In this document: piece by piece, positions 61,448-64,000 of the stretch
Layout: the number at the start of each line of letters is the position of its first letter
Position numbering within the stretch: the stretch's first letter is position 1
Source of the DNA: Nocardioides scoriae
GTDB taxonomy: Bacteria > Actinomycetota > Actinomycetes > Propionibacteriales > Nocardioidaceae
Reading direction: 5' to 3'
NCBI RefSeq assembly: GCF_900104965.1
Contig: NZ_LT629757.1
Location: forward strand, 1,674,001-1,738,000
DNA: 64,000 nt
Made by a program: the position numbers and the translations under genes
The notes under the pieces: generated by a model
What the model saw: only the letters and a program-made list of their open reading frames with translations
The model's database searches: none
Told to the model about the DNA's origin: nothing

Positions 61448-62302
61448 TCACGAGGAGAGCCGGCCCTCCGCGTTGGCGACCACGTTGGACAGCAGCATCG
61501 CCCGGGTCATCGGACCCACGCCGCCGGGGTTGGGCGAGACGAAGCCCGCGACCTCCCAGACGTCGTCGGCCACGTCGCCCGCGATCTTGCCGTCCACCCG
61601 CGAGACCCCCACGTCGAGGACGGCCGCGCCGGGCTTGACCATGTCGGCGGTGATGATGCCGGGCACGCCCGCCGCGGCGACGACCACGTCGGCCGTGCGG
61701 GTGTGGGCCGCGAGGTCGCGGGTGCCGGTGTGGCACAGCGTCACGGTGGCGTTCTCGGAGCGGCGCGTCAGCAGCAGGCCGAGCGGGCGGCCCACGGTGA
61801 CGCCGCGACCGACCACGACGACCTCGGCACCAGCGAGCTCGACGCCGTGGCGGCGCAGCAGCTCCACGATGCCGAACGGCGTGCACGGCAGCGGCGCCTC
61901 CTTGCCCAGCACCAGCCAGCCGAGGTTGGTCGGGTGCAGGCCGTCGGCGTCCTTGGCCGGGTCGATCTCGCCGAGCACGAGGTTCTCGTCGATGCCACGG
62001 GGCAGCGGCAGCTGGACGATGTACGCCGTGCAGGCCGGGTCGTCGTTGAGCCGGCGGACGGCGGCCAGCACCTCGTCCTGGGTCGCCGTGGCCGGGAGGT
62101 CCTCGCGGATGGAGGCGATGCCGACCTCGGCGCAGTCCTTGTGCTTGCCGTTGACGTACCACGTCGACCCCGGGTCGTCGCCGACCAGCACGGTGCCGAG
62201 CCCGGGGGTGACCCCGCGCTCGCGCAGGGCCGTGACCCGCTCGGCCAGCTCGGCCTTGATCGCCTTGGCCGTCGCCGACCCGTCCAGCTTGGTTGCGCTC
62301 AC
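61448..62302 (-). CDS. folD: Methylenetetrahydrofolate dehydrogenase/cyclohydrolase
   Basis: This 284-residue bifunctional enzyme interconverts methylene-, methenyl- and formyl-tetrahydrofolate, supplying formyl groups for purine synthesis. Motifs are [26 protein letters not shown], the [11 protein letters not shown] cofactor loop and the [15 protein letters not shown] end. The ATG at 62311 is only 0 bases from GAGAGG at 62312-62317; the GTG at 62302 is correctly spaced from it, so I prefer GTG. It follows purH closely and shares its operon. Confidence 0.94.
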   Translation of the reverse strand: MSATKLDGSATAKAIKAELAERVTALRERGVTPGLGTVLVGDDPGSTWYVNGKHKDCAEVGIASIREDLPATATQDEVLAAVRRLNDDPACTAYIVQLPLPRGIDENLVLGEIDPAKDADGLHPTNLGWLVLGKEAPLPCTPFGIVELLRRHGVELAGAEVVVVGRGVTVGRPLGLLLTRRSENATVTLCHTGTRDLAAHTRTADVVVAAAGVPGIITADMVKPGAAVLDVGVSRVDGKIAGDVADDVWEVAGFVSPNPGGVGPMTRAMLLSNVVANAEGRLSS

Positions 62303-62315
62303 GTGCGGCATCCTC

Positions 62316-63887
62316 TCAGTGGGCGAAGTGGCGGGTGCCGGTGAAGTACATCGTCACGCCGGCAGCCTCGGCCGCCTTGATCGTCAGCTCGTCGCGGACC
62401 GAGCCGCCGGGCTGCACGATCGCGGCCACCCCGGCGTCGAGCAGGATCTGCGGGCCGTCCTCGAAGGGGAAGAACGCGTCGGAGGCGGCGACCGAGCCCC
62501 GGGCCCGCTCCCCCGCCCGGTCGACGGCCAGCCGGCACGAGTCGACGCGGTTGACCTGGCCCATGCCGATGCCGACCGAGGCGCCGTCCTTGGCCAGCAG
62601 GATGGCGTTGGACTTGGCCGCGCGGCAGGCCTTCCACGCGAAGGCGAGGTCGGCGAGCACCTCGGGCGAGGCGGCCTCGCCGGTCGCGAGGGTCCACGAG
62701 TCCGGGTCGTCGCCGTCCGCGTCGACGCCGTCGCGCTCCTGCACCAGCAGGCCCCCGGAGATCGGGCGCATCTCGACGCCGCCGCGCTCCAGCGGCTCGG
62801 CGACGAGCAGGCGGACGTTCTTCTTGCCCTGGAGGACCTCGACCGCGCCCTCGTCGTACGCCGGGGCCACGACGACCTCGGTGAAGACCTCGGCCACCTG
62901 GCGGGCCATCTCGACCGAGACCGGCCGGTTGGTGGCGATGACGCCGCCGAAGGCCGAGACCGGGTCGCACTCGTGGGCCCGGCGGTGGGCCTCGGCGACG
63001 TCGGCTCCCACGGCGATGCCGCACGGGTTGGCGTGCTTGATGATCGCCACGGCCGGCTCGTCGAAGTCGTGGGCCGCGCGGCGGGCCGCGTCGGCGTCGA
63101 CGTAGTTGTTGTAGGACATCTCCTTGCCGTGCAGCTGCTCGGCCTGTGCCAGCCCCGGCGTCAGGTCGTTGCGGTAGAGCGCGGCCGACTGGTGGGGGTT
63201 CTCGCCGTAGCGCAGCACCGCGTCGCGCTCCCAGGTGCCTCCGACCCAGGCCGGGAAGCCGGCGCCGTCGGAGGTGTCGGTCAGCACGCTGCCCATCCAG
63301 CTCGCGACGGCCACGTCGTACGACGCGGTGTGCACGAACGCCTCGGCGGCCAGCCGCTTGCGCTGTTCGTAGGTGAACCCGCCCTCGCCCAGCGCGGCCA
63401 GCACGTCGGCGTAGCGCTCGGGCGAGGTCACGATCGCCACCGAGGGGTGGTTCTTCGCGGCGGCGCGCACCATCGAGGGGCCGCCGATGTCGATCTGCTC
63501 CACGCACTCGTCCTGCGAGGCCCCGGAGGCGACCGTGTCGGTGAAGGGGTAGAGGTTGGAGACCACGAGGTCGAACGGCTCGACGCCGAGGTCCTCGAGC
63601 TGCGCGACGTGGCTCGGCAGCCGGCGGTCGGCCAGGATGCCGGCGTGCACCTTGGGGTGCAGCGTCTTGACGCGGCCGTCGAGGCACTCGGGGAAGCCCG
63701 TCAGGTCCTCCACCCGGGTCACCGGGAGGCCCAGCTCGCCGATCAGCCGCGCCGACCCGCCCGTGGAGACCAGCTCGACGCCGGCGTCGTGCAGGCCGCG
63801 GACCAGCTCCTCCAGCCCGGACTTGTCGTAGACGGAGACGAGCGCCCGTCGGAGGGCGATCCGGTCCTGCTGCGTGCTCTCGGTCAT
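62316..63887 (-). CDS. purH: AICAR transformylase/IMP cyclohydrolase
   Basis: This 523-residue bifunctional enzyme carries out the last two steps of purine synthesis. The N-terminal cyclohydrolase domain starts with [16 protein letters not shown]; the transformylase domain has [11 protein letters not shown] and ends with the [17 protein letters not shown] and GTRHFAH segments. The ATG at 63887 overlaps the purN stop (ATGA). folD follows, so one operon provides the formyl donor and the enzymes that use it. Confidence 0.97.
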   Translation of the reverse strand: MTESTQQDRIALRRALVSVYDKSGLEELVRGLHDAGVELVSTGGSARLIGELGLPVTRVEDLTGFPECLDGRVKTLHPKVHAGILADRRLPSHVAQLEDLGVEPFDLVVSNLYPFTDTVASGASQDECVEQIDIGGPSMVRAAAKNHPSVAIVTSPERYADVLAALGEGGFTYEQRKRLAAEAFVHTASYDVAVASWMGSVLTDTSDGAGFPAWVGGTWERDAVLRYGENPHQSAALYRNDLTPGLAQAEQLHGKEMSYNNYVDADAARRAAHDFDEPAVAIIKHANPCGIAVGADVAEAHRRAHECDPVSAFGGVIATNRPVSVEMARQVAEVFTEVVVAPAYDEGAVEVLQGKKNVRLLVAEPLERGGVEMRPISGGLLVQERDGVDADGDDPDSWTLATGEAASPEVLADLAFAWKACRAAKSNAILLAKDGASVGIGMGQVNRVDSCRLAVDRAGERARGSVAASDAFFPFEDGPQILLDAGVAAIVQPGGSVRDELTIKAAEAAGVTMYFTGTRHFAH

Positions 63888-64000
63888 GCGCCGATCCGCA
63901 CCTTCCTGTCGGTGATGGTGAAGCCCTGGCGGGCCAGGCGGCCCACGCTGTCGACGAGCATCCGGCGCTCGGCGACCTTGATCCGCTCGTGGAGCGAGGC
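63884..64000 (-). CDS. purN: Phosphoribosylglycinamide formyltransferase, C-terminal part
   Basis: The last 38 residues, beginning [17 protein letters not shown], match the C-terminal helix of actinobacterial PurN (family form: LHERIK-VERR-LVD). The gene runs off the window edge. Its stop overlaps the purH ATG by four bases, as expected for the conserved purN-purH pair. Confidence 0.85.
   Translation of the reverse strand, partial: ASLHERIKVAERRMLVDSVGRLARQGFTITDRKVRIGA

Overview
The window looks like chromosomal DNA of a high-G+C Gram-positive actinobacterium, most likely of the Nocardioides type. The evidence is the very high G+C by eye, the frequent GTG and TTG starts, the many ATGA/GTGA stop-start overlaps and the abundance of leaderless promoters (a TANNNT box 6-8 nt before the start codon). 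Gene content agrees: a biotin ligase / acyl-CoA carboxylase beta / AccE epsilon / Maf block next to purKE, a b558-type succinate dehydrogenase, a monomeric NADP-isocitrate dehydrogenase, and DUF1707 and DUF3017 proteins. No prophage, transposase, CRISPR array, rRNA or tRNA was seen. Gene density is high and no gene-free stretch exceeds about 180 bases.

Layout. 0.1-3.9 kb: three-subunit molybdenum hydroxylase (PaoABC-like). 3.9-5.6 kb: purE and purK. 5.6-7.8 kb: NYN-domain protein, class III nucleotide cyclase and PH-domain membrane protein. 7.8-11.2 kb: birA diverging from acyl-CoA carboxylase beta, epsilon and maf. 11.3-14.0 kb: small membrane protein, acyl-CoA dehydrogenase, OhrR-type regulator diverging from osmC. 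14.1-18.0 kb: deoC operon with a full and a truncated aldehyde dehydrogenase and a nucleoside-kinase-like P-loop protein. 18.0-22.4 kb: LuxR-type regulator, adenosine deaminase, MaoC-like dehydratase, EthD protein, thymidine phosphorylase. 22.5-30.6 kb: MFS exporter, then an operon for a BMP-type nucleoside ABC transporter, cytidine deaminase and a cytochrome P450. 30.7-37.5 kb: M20 amidohydrolase and the methylmalonyl-CoA mutase operon mutA-mutB-meaB. 37.7-40.6 kb: acetyltransferase, glycosyltransferase, SpoIIE-type phosphatase. 40.7-44.2 kb: sdhCAB. 44.3-49.4 kb: secreted CAP protein, 2H phosphoesterase, trpS, a double acetyltransferase and an MFS exporter. 49.5-52.5 kb: icd and a DUF1707 protein. 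52.5-58.9 kb: glycan debranching enzyme diverging from a LacI regulator and a sugar ABC importer without an ATPase. 59.0-64.0 kb: mdh, nucleoside hydrolase, DUF3017, folD, purH and the end of purN.

Functional themes. Nucleoside salvage recurs: import, deamination of adenosine and cytidine, thymidine phosphorolysis, deoxyribose-phosphate cleavage and oxidation of the released acetaldehyde. Propionyl-CoA/branched-chain metabolism (carboxylase, epsilon subunit, biotin ligase, mutase and its chaperone) and the TCA cycle (sdhCAB, icd, mdh) are also well represented, as is de novo purine synthesis.

The less ordinary content is mostly non-coding: three kinds of palindromic repeat at gene ends (SalI-core doublets, a variant with a swapped core, and a nested cloverleaf-like element), and several operator-like inverted repeats placed on predicted promoters (acyl-CoA dehydrogenase, osmC/ohrR, mutA, the CAP protein, LacI/debranching enzyme). 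I found no convincing wholly new multi-gene system; the most unusual coding features are a P450 translationally embedded in the nucleoside operon and a catalytically dead aldehyde dehydrogenase half next to an intact one.
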